Position numbers and translations under genes: made by a program
In this document: positions 8,489 through 17,235 of the stretch, piece by piece
How the letters are laid out: each line of letters begins with the position of its first letter
Numbering within the stretch: the stretch's first letter is position 1
The notes under the pieces: generated by a model
What the model saw: the letters and a program-made list of their open reading frames with translations, nothing else
What the model was told of the DNA's origin: nothing
The model's database searches: none
Assembly: GCF_013249065.1 (NCBI RefSeq)
Contig: NZ_JABRWQ010000006.1
Coordinates: forward strand, 124,001-188,000
Origin: Winogradskyella litoriviva
GTDB taxonomy: Bacteria; Bacteroidota; Bacteroidia; Flavobacteriales; Flavobacteriaceae
Reading direction: 5' to 3'
Length of the DNA stretch: 64,000 nucleotides

Positions 8489-8923
8489 TTAGATTTTTAA
8501 AAATGATACACCAGATTTAATATCTGAAGCCAATTGATCTAACGTAGTATTTTCTAGCATGTCTCTTAATTCTTCTCTTACCACTTTAAATTTATCGTGT
8601 ACAGGACAAGGATGATTTTCATTACAAGTATGTAGTCCTAATCCACAACCATTATAAATACCATCTCCATCAATAGCGTAAACTATTTGAGCTAATTTTA
8701 TAGTTGCTATTTTATCCTTATCTATTTCAAATCCACCATAAGCACCTCTTACTGATTTTATGACGTTATTCTTTACTAAGGCTTGTAAAATTTTGGCTGT
8801 AAATGCTTGTGGTGAATCTATCTCTTCCGAGATTTCTTTTGGACTAACTCTATTGTTTTCAGACGAGTTTACAGCAATAAAAATTGCGGCTTTAATTCCA
8901 TATTCACAAGCTTTAGAAAACAT
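8489..8923 (-). CDS. Rrf2-family regulator, NsrR-like iron-sulfur sensor
   Basis: 144 residues. N-terminal winged helix (MFSKACEYGIKAAIFIA..., with ISEEIDSPQAFTAKILQALVKNNVIKSVRGAYGGFEI typical of Rrf2 HTH and wing). C-terminal three-cysteine cluster CGLGLHTCNENHPC (about residues 97-110), matching the Fe-S binding loop of NsrR/IscR relatives. It is divergent from nothing and sits directly upstream of ric on the same strand, 50 bp away. Together with the shared palindrome this supports a nitric-oxide or Fe-S-status sensor controlling ric and itself. NsrR versus another Rrf2 subtype is not settled by sequence. Confidence 0.85.
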   Translation of the reverse strand: MFSKACEYGIKAAIFIAVNSSENNRVSPKEISEEIDSPQAFTAKILQALVKNNVIKSVRGAYGGFEIDKDKIATIKLAQIVYAIDGDGIYNGCGLGLHTCNENHPCPVHDKFKVVREELRDMLENTTLDQLASDIKSGVSFLKI

Positions 8924-8946
8924 ATTTTTGAGACTAAATTATAATA

Positions 8947-8985
8947 CAAAAATACTAATTATTTTAATATGAGATAATTTTATCC
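8947..8985 (-). promoter_or_regulatory. promoter and operator of the Rrf2 regulator gene
   Basis: Minus-strand -7 box TATTTTTG at 8947-8954 (exact TAnnTTTG). Upstream at 8972-8985 is GGATAAAATTATCT, differing at 2 of 14 positions from the perfect palindrome before ric. The operator would cover the -33 region, so negative autoregulation is expected. Confidence 0.6.
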
Positions 8986-8999
8986 GATATAATTTATTA

Positions 9000-9350
9000 T
9001 TAAGAATATTTTGCTTTAAACCACACTTTTTGCCATTCGCGTTGAAGAATTAAAAACGTAACATCTTCGGATAATTTTAATGTATCACCACCATCTAAAC
9101 TTCTAACTTTAGCTTCGGAAACATCTACGATATAAAGTAAATTAAGATAGTCTGAAAATTTAGAATTTATGAGGTTAAAAACGGTTTCTTGCAACACAAA
9201 CTTTAAACTTGTTGGCAACGTTTCTTCATCAAATTCTAAATCAATATTAGCGTACAACAAATCTTTATTAAGCTGAATAATAAGTTTTTTGTACAAGCTT
9301 AAACCTTCGGCTTCAGAAATTAAATCTTCAAAATTCGATGGTAAACTCAT
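9000..9350 (-). CDS. conserved flavobacterial protein of unknown function
   Basis: 116 residues, acidic, soluble, without signal peptide or membrane segment; no named family was recognised. It begins inside the stop codon region of the polyprenyl synthase gene (1-bp overlap), so the two are translationally coupled and co-transcribed. I see no cysteines or catalytic-looking motif. The coupling is the only hint of a link to isoprenoid synthesis. Confidence 0.7.
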   Translation of the reverse strand: MSLPSNFEDLISEAEGLSLYKKLIIQLNKDLLYANIDLEFDEETLPTSLKFVLQETVFNLINSKFSDYLNLLYIVDVSEAKVRSLDGGDTLKLSEDVTFLILQREWQKVWFKAKYS

Positions 9351-10324
9351 TAAACACGTCTGGTCATTAATTGTTCTCCAAATACTCTAAGTAATTGTTT
9401 TTTGTCTTCAGGTATATTTAAACCTTCTAAAACTTTAAAGGCTTTATTGGTGTAATCTTTTACGGCTTCTTGCGTTGTTTTGGCTGCACCAGTATCCTCA
9501 AAAAATTGCTTAGCAGCTTTAACTTTGTCTTCATTAGATAACACATTGTTCTGCATCAAAAACAAAAATTCCTTTTCATCTTCATTGGTTCCTAATTCCA
9601 TCGTTTTAAGATATAAATAGGTCTTTTTGTTTTCAATAATATCGCCTCCTACTTGTTTTCCAAAAGTTTCAGGATTACCAAAAGCATCTAAATAATCGTC
9701 TTGTAACTGAAAAGCAATTCCTAAAAGCCTTCCAAATTCATATATAGAATTTTGGTCTTCTTTAGACGCTTTAGCAACAATAGCACCCATTTTCATGGCA
9801 GCACCAACCAAAACGGCTGTTTTATATTCAATCATTTTTAGATACTCATTGATGGTAACATCATCTCTAGTTTCAAAATCAATATCATACTGCTGACCTT
9901 CACAAACTTCTAAAGCAGTTTTACTAAAAAGTTTAGCTAAAGCCTGAAACGTTTCAGCCTCATAATTCTCAAACAATTGATATGCCATAATAAGCATAGC
10001 GTCTCCTGAGAGGATTCCTGTATTAAGATTCCATTTTTCGTGCACAGTTTCTTCGCCTCTACGTAGAGGTGCATCGTCCATAATATCATCATGTACTAAA
10101 GAGAAATTATGAAACACCTCAATAGATAAGGCTGCATCCATAGCCGTTTGAGGGTTTACTCCAAAAACCTCAGCCGTCATTAAAGTTAAAACTGGTCGTA
10201 ACCTTTTTCCGCCCAACTCTAATATATAGTTAATAGGATTATATAAATTTTTTGGCTCTTTGTGTACTGTAAATCCTTCTAAATGGTTTAGAAACGACTC
10301 TTGATAGTGTTCTATTTGTTGCAT
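9350..10324 (-). CDS. polyprenyl (all-trans) diphosphate synthase
   Basis: 324 residues. First aspartate-rich motif is DDIMDDAPLRRG (about residues 81-92) and the second is QLQDDYLDAFG (about 214-224). Also visible are GGKRLRP near the N terminus and the helix VFHNFSLVHDD. These are the substrate and magnesium sites of trans-isoprenyl diphosphate synthases. The enzyme condenses isopentenyl diphosphate with an allylic diphosphate; chain length (C15, C20 or quinone side chain) cannot be read with certainty. It is divergent from the tetR gene across a 150-bp region. Confidence 0.9.
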   Translation of the reverse strand: MQQIEHYQESFLNHLEGFTVHKEPKNLYNPINYILELGGKRLRPVLTLMTAEVFGVNPQTAMDAALSIEVFHNFSLVHDDIMDDAPLRRGEETVHEKWNLNTGILSGDAMLIMAYQLFENYEAETFQALAKLFSKTALEVCEGQQYDIDFETRDDVTINEYLKMIEYKTAVLVGAAMKMGAIVAKASKEDQNSIYEFGRLLGIAFQLQDDYLDAFGNPETFGKQVGGDIIENKKTYLYLKTMELGTNEDEKEFLFLMQNNVLSNEDKVKAAKQFFEDTGAAKTTQEAVKDYTNKAFKVLEGLNIPEDKKQLLRVFGEQLMTRRV

Positions 10325-10393
10325 GAGACAAAAATAATGTTTTAAACATATTTTAAGCTAATGTTGGCTATGTTAAAAAATCATTAAAACTTT

Positions 10394-10434
10394 GGAAACT
10401 TTTTAGGTTTTTAAAGTTTCCTGTTGTAAGTTTG
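10394..10434 (+). promoter_or_regulatory. TetR operator candidate and -7 box of the efflux operon
   Basis: Perfect 9-bp inverted repeat GGAAACTTT (10394-10402) and AAAGTTTCC (10413-10421) with a 10-bp spacer, followed at 10427-10434 by an exact -7 box TAAGTTTG. The dyad occupies the place of the -33 element, as expected for a TetR-type repressor controlling its own operon. Confidence 0.6.
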
Positions 10435-10475
10435 CGCCATAATTAAAATGATTCCGAACCAACGGAACTTAAAAA

Positions 10476-11078
10476 ATGAAAGAAAAAATAATATTTAAAT
10501 CTACGGACTTGTTCTTAAACTTAGGGTTTAAGAGCGTTACCATGGATGATATTGCTAATGAAATGGGTATTTCTAAAAAAACCATATATCAGCATTTTCA
10601 GAATAAAACAAAATTAGTTGAAGCCACAGCTTTGCATGTTTTTGAAAATATTTCTTGTGGTATTGATAATATTTGTGCGTTAAATAAAAACCCAATTGAA
10701 GAGGTTTATGAAATTAAAAGATTTGTAATGCACAATCTTAAGGATGAGAAATCGTCTCCACAATACCAACTTCAAAAGTATTATCCCAAGATCTATGCCT
10801 CTGTAAAAGGTAAGCAATTTCAAAAAATGTTAGGCTGCGTAACACAAAATTTAGAACGTGGTGTAACTCAAGGTCTTTATAGAGATTCTATAGAAATAGA
10901 TTTTGTAGCGCGACTTTATTTTAATGGCATGGTGTCTTTAAAAGACCAAAACATTTTTCCTCGCGAGAATTTCTCGATGGTGATGTTAATGAATAATTAT
11001 TTAGAATACCACTTAAGAGGCATTTGCTCCACAAAAGGATTAGAAAAACTAACACAATTAAATACCAACCAAAAATAA
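10476..11078 (+). CDS. TetR/AcrR-family repressor of the efflux operon
   Basis: 200 residues. N-terminal HTH: FLNLGFKSVTMDDIANEMGISKKTIYQHFQNKTKLVEAT (about 13-51), the canonical TetR recognition-helix layout. The C-terminal ligand-binding region is all-helical and specific to the subfamily. It starts the operon tetR-tolC-MFP-RND with gaps of 3 bp, 6 bp and an 8-bp overlap. The inverted repeat at 10394-10421 is the likely operator. The ligand is unknown. Confidence 0.9.
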   Translation: MKEKIIFKSTDLFLNLGFKSVTMDDIANEMGISKKTIYQHFQNKTKLVEATALHVFENISCGIDNICALNKNPIEEVYEIKRFVMHNLKDEKSSPQYQLQKYYPKIYASVKGKQFQKMLGCVTQNLERGVTQGLYRDSIEIDFVARLYFNGMVSLKDQNIFPRENFSMVMLMNNYLEYHLRGICSTKGLEKLTQLNTNQK

Positions 11079-11081
11079 GCA

Positions 11082-12428
11082 ATGAAAAAAACACTAATAA
11101 TAGTCTTAAGTTTCATTTTTTTTCAAATGGGATTTTCGCAAGACCAACCCAAAAGTCTTTCGCTTCAAGAAGCCATTGACTATGCACTGGAGAACAATAG
11201 AACTGCCATTAATGCAGCTCGAGATATCGAAGCTGCTAAACAACAGAAATGGGAAACTACAGCAAGTGGATTACCACAAGTAAGCGCAAGTATAGATTAC
11301 CAAAACTTTTTAAAACAACAGGTTTCAGTAATACCTGCAGAATTCTTTGGAGGTGCTCCAGGAACCTATGAAGAAGTTGTTTTTAGTACTAAACAGAGCT
11401 TAACTGCTTTTGCTACTTTAAATCAAAAAATATTTGATGGTTCTTACCTTGTAGGATTACAGTCTGCGAAAGTATTTTTAGAGATTTCAGAAAATGCTAA
11501 AGTAAAAACAGATCTTGAAGTAAGAAAAGCAGTAATTGAAGCTTATGGAAATGTGCTTTTAGCAGAAGAAAGCATTCAAATTTTTGAGCGCAATATAGAA
11601 GTACTAGAAAAAAATCTCTTCGAAACCCAAAAAATATACGAAAACGGATTGGGAGAAGAAGAAAGCGTTGAGCAACTTCAAATCACATTATCTGGCGTAA
11701 AAAGCAACTTAAATAATGTTGAAAGATTAAAGACTTTAGCTTACCAAATGCTAAATATCAACTTAGGTTTAGATGTTTACAACGACCTAGTATTAACTGA
11801 CAATCTAGAAACCTTGACTGATCAAAATATCTCATTGTCAATTCTTGAAGCAGAAAACAACCCAGAAAGCACCATTGATTACTTAATTGCCAAAAATGAT
11901 ACAAAAGCAAAGGAGTTATTGGTTAAACTAGAAAAAAGTAAAGCTTTACCAACGTTTAATGCTTTTATTAATGGAGGGTATTCTGGTTATGGTGACGAGT
12001 TAAATTTCACTAAGAAAAGTCAAGATTGGTTTGGATCCTCATTATTTGGTGTAAGCTTAGATATCCCAATCTTCAGTTCAGGCATGAGAAATGCTTCTAC
12101 GCAGCGTGCAGAAATCAATCTAGAAAAAGCTAAAACAGATTTAACAGATACTGAGCAACGCATAAAACTTCAGATAGCATCCGCAAAAAGCGATTATCAA
12201 TTCGCAATTGAAGATTATGAAAATAAAAAAGAAAATTTAGCATTAGCAGAACGTATAGAAACAAAAAATCAAACCAAATTTTTTGAAGGTATAGGCTCTA
12301 GTTTTGAGTTACGCCAAGCACAAACTCAATTATATTCTGCGCAGCAAGAGTTGCTTCAAGCTATGCTAGACGTTATCAACAAAAAAGCAACTTTAGAAAC
12401 TGCATTAAACACTACAACATTAAACTAA
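11082..12428 (+). CDS. TolC-family outer-membrane efflux protein
   Basis: 448 residues with signal peptide (cleavage after GFSQ). Two repeated outer-membrane efflux domains of long helices: SLSLQEAIDYALENN at the start of the first and the KAKTDLTDTEQRIKLQIASAKSDYQFA coiled-coil near residue 350. The length fits TolC/OprM relatives. It forms the trans-periplasmic tunnel for the RND pump encoded two genes downstream. Confidence 0.92.
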   Translation: MKKTLIIVLSFIFFQMGFSQDQPKSLSLQEAIDYALENNRTAINAARDIEAAKQQKWETTASGLPQVSASIDYQNFLKQQVSVIPAEFFGGAPGTYEEVVFSTKQSLTAFATLNQKIFDGSYLVGLQSAKVFLEISENAKVKTDLEVRKAVIEAYGNVLLAEESIQIFERNIEVLEKNLFETQKIYENGLGEEESVEQLQITLSGVKSNLNNVERLKTLAYQMLNINLGLDVYNDLVLTDNLETLTDQNISLSILEAENNPESTIDYLIAKNDTKAKELLVKLEKSKALPTFNAFINGGYSGYGDELNFTKKSQDWFGSSLFGVSLDIPIFSSGMRNASTQRAEINLEKAKTDLTDTEQRIKLQIASAKSDYQFAIEDYENKKENLALAERIETKNQTKFFEGIGSSFELRQAQTQLYSAQQELLQAMLDVINKKATLETALNTTTLN

Positions 12429-12434
12429 CCAATC

Positions 12435-13622
12435 ATGAAAAACATATATTCAATCGTAATAATCGCATTACTTTTAGTCTCGTGTGGAGGCGACAAAAAA
12501 AACTCTACAGAGAACGTTTTAGAAAGTAATAGCTTAGAATCTATTCGCAAAAAAAGAGGCGAATTAGTTAATGAGCAGCAAGCCATTCACGATCAAATTA
12601 AATTATTAGATGAAAAAATAAAAAGTTTAGATACAACCCAAAATGTTCCTTTAATAACAACACTTACAGCAAAGACAGAAAAGTTTGAACACGTACTAGA
12701 ATTACAAGGTAATGTTACCACAAAAGACCTTTTAACTATAACGCCAGAGTACAATGGCATTTTAACTTACGTCTATGTAAAAGAAGGTCAGAAAGTTAGA
12801 AAAGGTCAGTTATTAGCTAAAATTGACGATGGTGGTTTAAGTCAGCAAGTTGCTCAATTAAAAATTCAATCGGAATTAGCTAAAACTACTTACGAGCGCC
12901 AAAAGCGTCTTTGGGACCAAAATATTGGCAGTGAAATTCAATATTTACAAGCAAAATCTACTTACGAGTCTCAACAAGAAGCCGTAAATCAATTACAACA
13001 ACAAATTGCTAAAACAACAGTGAAAGCTCCTTTTTCTGGCACTATTGACGATGTAATTACAGAACAAGGAAGTGTTGTAGCTGCAGGCCAAACACCTTTA
13101 ATGCGTATTGTAAATCTAGACAATATGTATATTGAGGTAGAAGTACCAGAAAGCTATATTTCTAATGTTGTAAAGGGTAAAAAGGTTGAAGTTGAAATTC
13201 CTGTTCTTGGAAAAACAATAGAAACAAAAATTCGCCAAGCAAGTGATTTTATTAATCCTGCCAACAGAACATTTAAAGCAGAAATTGAGGTGGCTAACAA
13301 AGACAAGGATATAAAGCCAAACCTTACAGCTCGTTTAAAAATTAACGATTACACAAGTGAAAACGCCATTTTAATTCCTCAAAGCGTGATTTCAGAAAAT
13401 GCAGAAGGTGAGCAATATGTATATATAGTAGCTGACAAAAACCAGAAAGGTATTGGTACTGCAAAGCGAATTATTATTAAAACAGGAAAAACTCAAGGCG
13501 ATGTTATTGAAGTTTTAAATAATTTAAAAGAAGGTGCCGAAATCGTAAAGGAAGGAGCGCGTAGTGTAAAAGACGGTCAAACAGTTGAAGTAATCGGCTA
13601 TAAAGAAATGGGCAATGAGTAA
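12435..13622 (+). CDS. RND efflux periplasmic adaptor (membrane fusion protein), lipoprotein
   Basis: 395 residues with a lipobox (LLLVSCGG, Cys about 17). A coiled-coil segment (about 30-60) precedes the biotinyl-lipoyl-like hairpin: TPEYNGILTYVYVKEGQKVRKGQLLAKID and its return half TVKAPFSGTIDDVITEQGSVV. The beta-barrel and membrane-proximal domains follow. It links the TolC protein with the RND permease and overlaps the permease gene by 8 bp. Confidence 0.93.
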   Translation: MKNIYSIVIIALLLVSCGGDKKNSTENVLESNSLESIRKKRGELVNEQQAIHDQIKLLDEKIKSLDTTQNVPLITTLTAKTEKFEHVLELQGNVTTKDLLTITPEYNGILTYVYVKEGQKVRKGQLLAKIDDGGLSQQVAQLKIQSELAKTTYERQKRLWDQNIGSEIQYLQAKSTYESQQEAVNQLQQQIAKTTVKAPFSGTIDDVITEQGSVVAAGQTPLMRIVNLDNMYIEVEVPESYISNVVKGKKVEVEIPVLGKTIETKIRQASDFINPANRTFKAEIEVANKDKDIKPNLTARLKINDYTSENAILIPQSVISENAEGEQYVYIVADKNQKGIGTAKRIIIKTGKTQGDVIEVLNNLKEGAEIVKEGARSVKDGQTVEVIGYKEMGNE

Positions 13623-16600
13623 CAAAAAGAAAAAAAATACTGAGAAGGAATTTGGAATGTCGTCGTGGGCAATAAACAATAAAACCACAATGTATGTTCT
13701 TATTGCAGTCTTTTTCTATTTAGGTGTTTCTGCTTTCTTTAGCATGCCTAGAGAAAATTTTCCAGAGGTGAACGAAACCAAAATCTATGTCAGTACTGTT
13801 TATCCTGGAAATACTGCAGAGGATATTGAAAAGTTAATTATTGATCCTTTAGAAGACAAATTAAAAACAGTTAGTAATGTTGTAGAAACCACATCAACTT
13901 CTCAAGAAGATTACGGCATGCTAATTGTTGAGTTTGATGAAGGCATTACTGTAGAAGGTGCTTTACAAAAAGTAAAAGACGAAATTGACACAGAAACCTC
14001 AGGTGAAGATTGGCCAACTTTTAATGGAGCAAAAGTAGAACCAGATGTTTTTGAATTAAGTCTTTCTGAAGAAATGCCAATTCTTAACATTAATATTTCT
14101 GGAGATTACACGGTTGAAAAATTAAAAGATTTTGCAGAATATCTTCAAGATGAAATAGAAAATCTTCAAGAAATTAAAAAAGCAGATATTAGAGGTGCTC
14201 AAGAAAAAGAAGTTGAAGTAGCTGTAGACATTTATAAAATGATGGCTGCAAAAGTAACCTTTAGTGATATTCTTGGAGCTATAGGCAATGGTAATATTAC
14301 ACAGTCTGCTGGAAATCTAAAAGCTAGTGGTCAACGTCGTACTATTAGAATTATTGGTGAAATTGAAAAACCTTCAGATTTAGAAAATTTTGTAGTAAAA
14401 TCTGAAAACGGAAATGCCATTTACCTTAAAGATGTAGCTTCTGTTTCTTTTAAAGAAGAAGACAAAACCACATTTGCGAGAAAATCTGGAAAACCAGTAG
14501 TAATGCTCGACGTTAAAAAACGAGCAGGAAAAAACATGGTGGCAGCAGCAGAACAAATACAAGTAATTGTAGAAGATGCAAAAACAAACGTTTTTCCGCA
14601 AGACTTAGTTGTTTCTATAACTAACGACCAGTCTGAGAAAACAATTGGTCAAGTAGATGATTTAGTTAATAATATCATTTTCGGAGTTATTTTAGTAGTT
14701 ACAGTTTTAATGTTCTTCTTAGGATTTAAAAACGCCCTTTTTGTTGGTTTTGCCATACCAATGTCTATGTTTATGTCCTTAATGATTTTAAACCTTATTG
14801 GTTATAGTTTAAATACTATGGTGCTTTTTGGTTTAATTATGGGACTTGGTATGTTAGTAGACAACGGAATTGTGGTTGTTGAAAACGTCTACAGATTAAT
14901 GGAAGAGGAAGGCATGAGCAGAATAGAAGCTGCTAAAAAGGGTATTGGCGAAATAGCTTTTCCTATAATAATATCTACAGCAACTACAGTTGCTGCCTTT
15001 GTTCCATTAGGTCTTTGGCCAGGAATTATGGGAGAATTCATGAAGATTTTACCAATAACATTATCTATTGTTTTAGGGTCTTCTTTATTTGTTGCCATAT
15101 TTTTCAACTCTGTTTTAGTATCTAGATATATGACCATTGAGGATAAGGATATGCCAATAAATCAAATTATTAAAACAACTGCTATAGTTGGAGTAATTGG
15201 CTTATTAATTCTATTGTTTGGTGAAACCTACAGAGGCTTAGGAACTATAATGATATTTACTGCAGTAATGCTTTGGGTTTATCGCTTTTTTATAAGAAAA
15301 TGGGCTAATAGTTTCCAGAATAAATCTTTAGTAAAACTAGAAAATTGGTACGAAAGTCAATTACGTTGGGCACTAATAGGTTGGAAACCTCAGATATTAA
15401 CAGCTTTAACTGTTGTTTTATTATTTGCATCTTTTATTGCATTTGGTATTTCAGTATCAACGCAACGAACCAAAATTGAATTTTTTCCAGATAATAAACC
15501 AAACCAGATTATTGTCTATATAGAATATCCTGAAGGTACTGCGATTGAAAAAACAAATGCAATCACTAAGCAAATTGAAAATCGCGTTTATGAAGTAATC
15601 AATGATGATTATTACATGGATGGCGACAAAAACTTCTTGGTAGAAAGTGCTGTTTCGCAAGTTGGAGAAGGTGCCGGAAACCCAAATACAGATTCTGGTT
15701 CTGCAGCAGAAATGCCACATAAAGCAAAAATCACAGCATCCATGCGAGAGTATAAATATCGTCGTGGTGAAGACAGTGAAATTTTACGTCAAAAAGTGCA
15801 AGCTGCTTTGGTTGGTATATATCCAGGCGTTTTAATTTCGGTTGAAAAGGATGTTAACGGACCACCTGCCGGATCACCAATTAATATTGAAATTGAAGGT
15901 GATGATTATGTAGAATTGATAGCTACTGCTGAGAGAATGCGAGAGTTTATTAACTCTAAAAACGTAGCTGGTATAGACGAGCTTAAGATTGATGTTAACA
16001 AAGATAAGCCAACCATGCTTGTTGAGATAGATAGACAAAAAGCTGGTGAATTAGGTGTTACAGCAAACCAAATTGGTAGTCAATTAAGAAACTCTATCTT
16101 TGGATCTAAAGCCGGAATTTATAAAGAAGATGGTGACGATTTTGATATTTATGTTCGTTTTAATGAAGAGAATAGATATAATACAAGTGCCTTATTCAAT
16201 CAAAATATAACCTTTAGAGATAATACTGGTCAATTAAAAGAAGTACCATTATCTGCTGTTGCAAAACAGAAAAACAATTCAGGATTTAATGCCATAAAAC
16301 ATAAAGATGCTAAGCGAGTGGTAACAGTGTACTCTGCTTTAGCACCAGGTTTTACAGATGCAGGAGCCATTGTTACTCAGATTCAAAATGAAATGAAGAG
16401 TTTTGAAGGTTTATCTGAGGATATTCATATCGATTACACAGGTCAAATTGAAGAACAGAACAAACAAATGGCATTCTTAATGGGTGCATTTTTTACTGGT
16501 CTAGGTTTAATTTTCTTCATATTAATATTTCAATTCAACTCTATTTCTAAGCCAACTATTATAATGATTGCTATATTCTTAAGTTTTATTGGAGTATTTG

Positions 16601-17157
16601 GAGGGATTGTGCTTTCTGGTAGTGCCTTTGTTATAATGATGACAATGGTTGGTATTATTTCCCTGGCTGGTATTGTGGTAAACAATGGTGTAGTGCTTTT
16701 AGATTACGCGCAATTATTAATAGACAGAAAGAAGAATAAGTTAAATCTAGATGAAAGTGATTTCTTAACCATAGAAGATTTATTTGAAAGTATCTTAAAA
16801 GCAGGTAAAGCGCGTTTAAGACCCGTTTTATTAACGGCAATTACGACTATTTTAGGATTAATTCCGTTGGCAATTGGTTTAAACATTAACTTCTTTACCT
16901 TATTTGCAGACTTTAACCCTAACATTTATATGGGTGGAGATAACGTGGTATTTTGGGGACCATTAGCATGGACTGTTATTTATGGATTATTAGTTGCTAC
17001 ATTCTTAACTTTAATTGTAGTACCAATTTTATTCTTTTTAAGTGTAAGGCTAAAAATGTGGTTACGCATTAAATTTACATCACAACCCTTAAGAGCTTCT
17101 GAAGCTGAAACGATTACCAAAATTGAAGATAGCTCTACAATTGCAATAAACAATTAA
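13615..17157 (+). CDS. RND-family efflux permease (HAE1/AcrB type)
   Basis: 1180 residues with the two-fold RND layout: a TM helix, a large periplasmic loop, then a TM bundle, repeated. The relay helix reads GLGMLVDNGIVVVEN (about 409-423), keeping the first aspartate of the AcrB DD pair, with N in the second place. In the second half SLAGIVVNNGVVLLDY has N where AcrB-type pumps often have the relay lysine. Such variants occur in Bacteroidetes pumps. The substrate is unknown; a TetR partner suggests a toxic small molecule. It ends the operon, followed by a strong terminator. Confidence 0.93.
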   Translation: MSNKKKKNTEKEFGMSSWAINNKTTMYVLIAVFFYLGVSAFFSMPRENFPEVNETKIYVSTVYPGNTAEDIEKLIIDPLEDKLKTVSNVVETTSTSQEDYGMLIVEFDEGITVEGALQKVKDEIDTETSGEDWPTFNGAKVEPDVFELSLSEEMPILNINISGDYTVEKLKDFAEYLQDEIENLQEIKKADIRGAQEKEVEVAVDIYKMMAAKVTFSDILGAIGNGNITQSAGNLKASGQRRTIRIIGEIEKPSDLENFVVKSENGNAIYLKDVASVSFKEEDKTTFARKSGKPVVMLDVKKRAGKNMVAAAEQIQVIVEDAKTNVFPQDLVVSITNDQSEKTIGQVDDLVNNIIFGVILVVTVLMFFLGFKNALFVGFAIPMSMFMSLMILNLIGYSLNTMVLFGLIMGLGMLVDNGIVVVENVYRLMEEEGMSRIEAAKKGIGEIAFPIIISTATTVAAFVPLGLWPGIMGEFMKILPITLSIVLGSSLFVAIFFNSVLVSRYMTIEDKDMPINQIIKTTAIVGVIGLLILLFGETYRGLGTIMIFTAVMLWVYRFFIRKWANSFQNKSLVKLENWYESQLRWALIGWKPQILTALTVVLLFASFIAFGISVSTQRTKIEFFPDNKPNQIIVYIEYPEGTAIEKTNAITKQIENRVYEVINDDYYMDGDKNFLVESAVSQVGEGAGNPNTDSGSAAEMPHKAKITASMREYKYRRGEDSEILRQKVQAALVGIYPGVLISVEKDVNGPPAGSPINIEIEGDDYVELIATAERMREFINSKNVAGIDELKIDVNKDKPTMLVEIDRQKAGELGVTANQIGSQLRNSIFGSKAGIYKEDGDDFDIYVRFNEENRYNTSALFNQNITFRDNTGQLKEVPLSAVAKQKNNSGFNAIKHKDAKRVVTVYSALAPGFTDAGAIVTQIQNEMKSFEGLSEDIHIDYTGQIEEQNKQMAFLMGAFFTGLGLIFFILIFQFNSISKPTIIMIAIFLSFIGVFGGIVLSGSAFVIMMTMVGIISLAGIVVNNGVVLLDYAQLLIDRKKNKLNLDESDFLTIEDLFESILKAGKARLRPVLLTAITTILGLIPLAIGLNINFFTLFADFNPNIYMGGDNVVFWGPLAWTVIYGLLVATFLTLIVVPILFFLSVRLKMWLRIKFTSQPLRASEAETITKIEDSSTIAINN

Positions 17158-17180
17158 TTATAATTTGTTATTTAAATAGA

Positions 17181-17210
17181 AAAATCCGAAGTCTTTACTT
17201 CGGATTTTTT
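17181..17210 (+). terminator. rho-independent terminator of the RND efflux operon
   Basis: Arms AAATCCGAAGT (17182-17192) and ACTTCGGATTT (17197-17207) with a 4-nt loop, continuing into a T-run. Confidence 0.9.
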
Positions 17211-17217
17211 ACTTTTG
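17210..17217 (+). promoter_or_regulatory. -7 box (TACTTTTG) of aspS
   Basis: Exact TAnnTTTG match beginning in the T-run of the preceding terminator, about 19 bp before the aspS ATG. It predicts a very short leader. No clear -33 TTG was seen. Confidence 0.5.
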
Positions 17218-17235
17218 CATTTCTAATAAAAATCT

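Noticed and set aside
13615..17157. RND permease with N at relay positions where AcrB has D and K, as a sign of a dead pump
   Set aside because: Such substitutions are, as far as I recall, common in Bacteroidetes pumps and the rest of the protein is intact.
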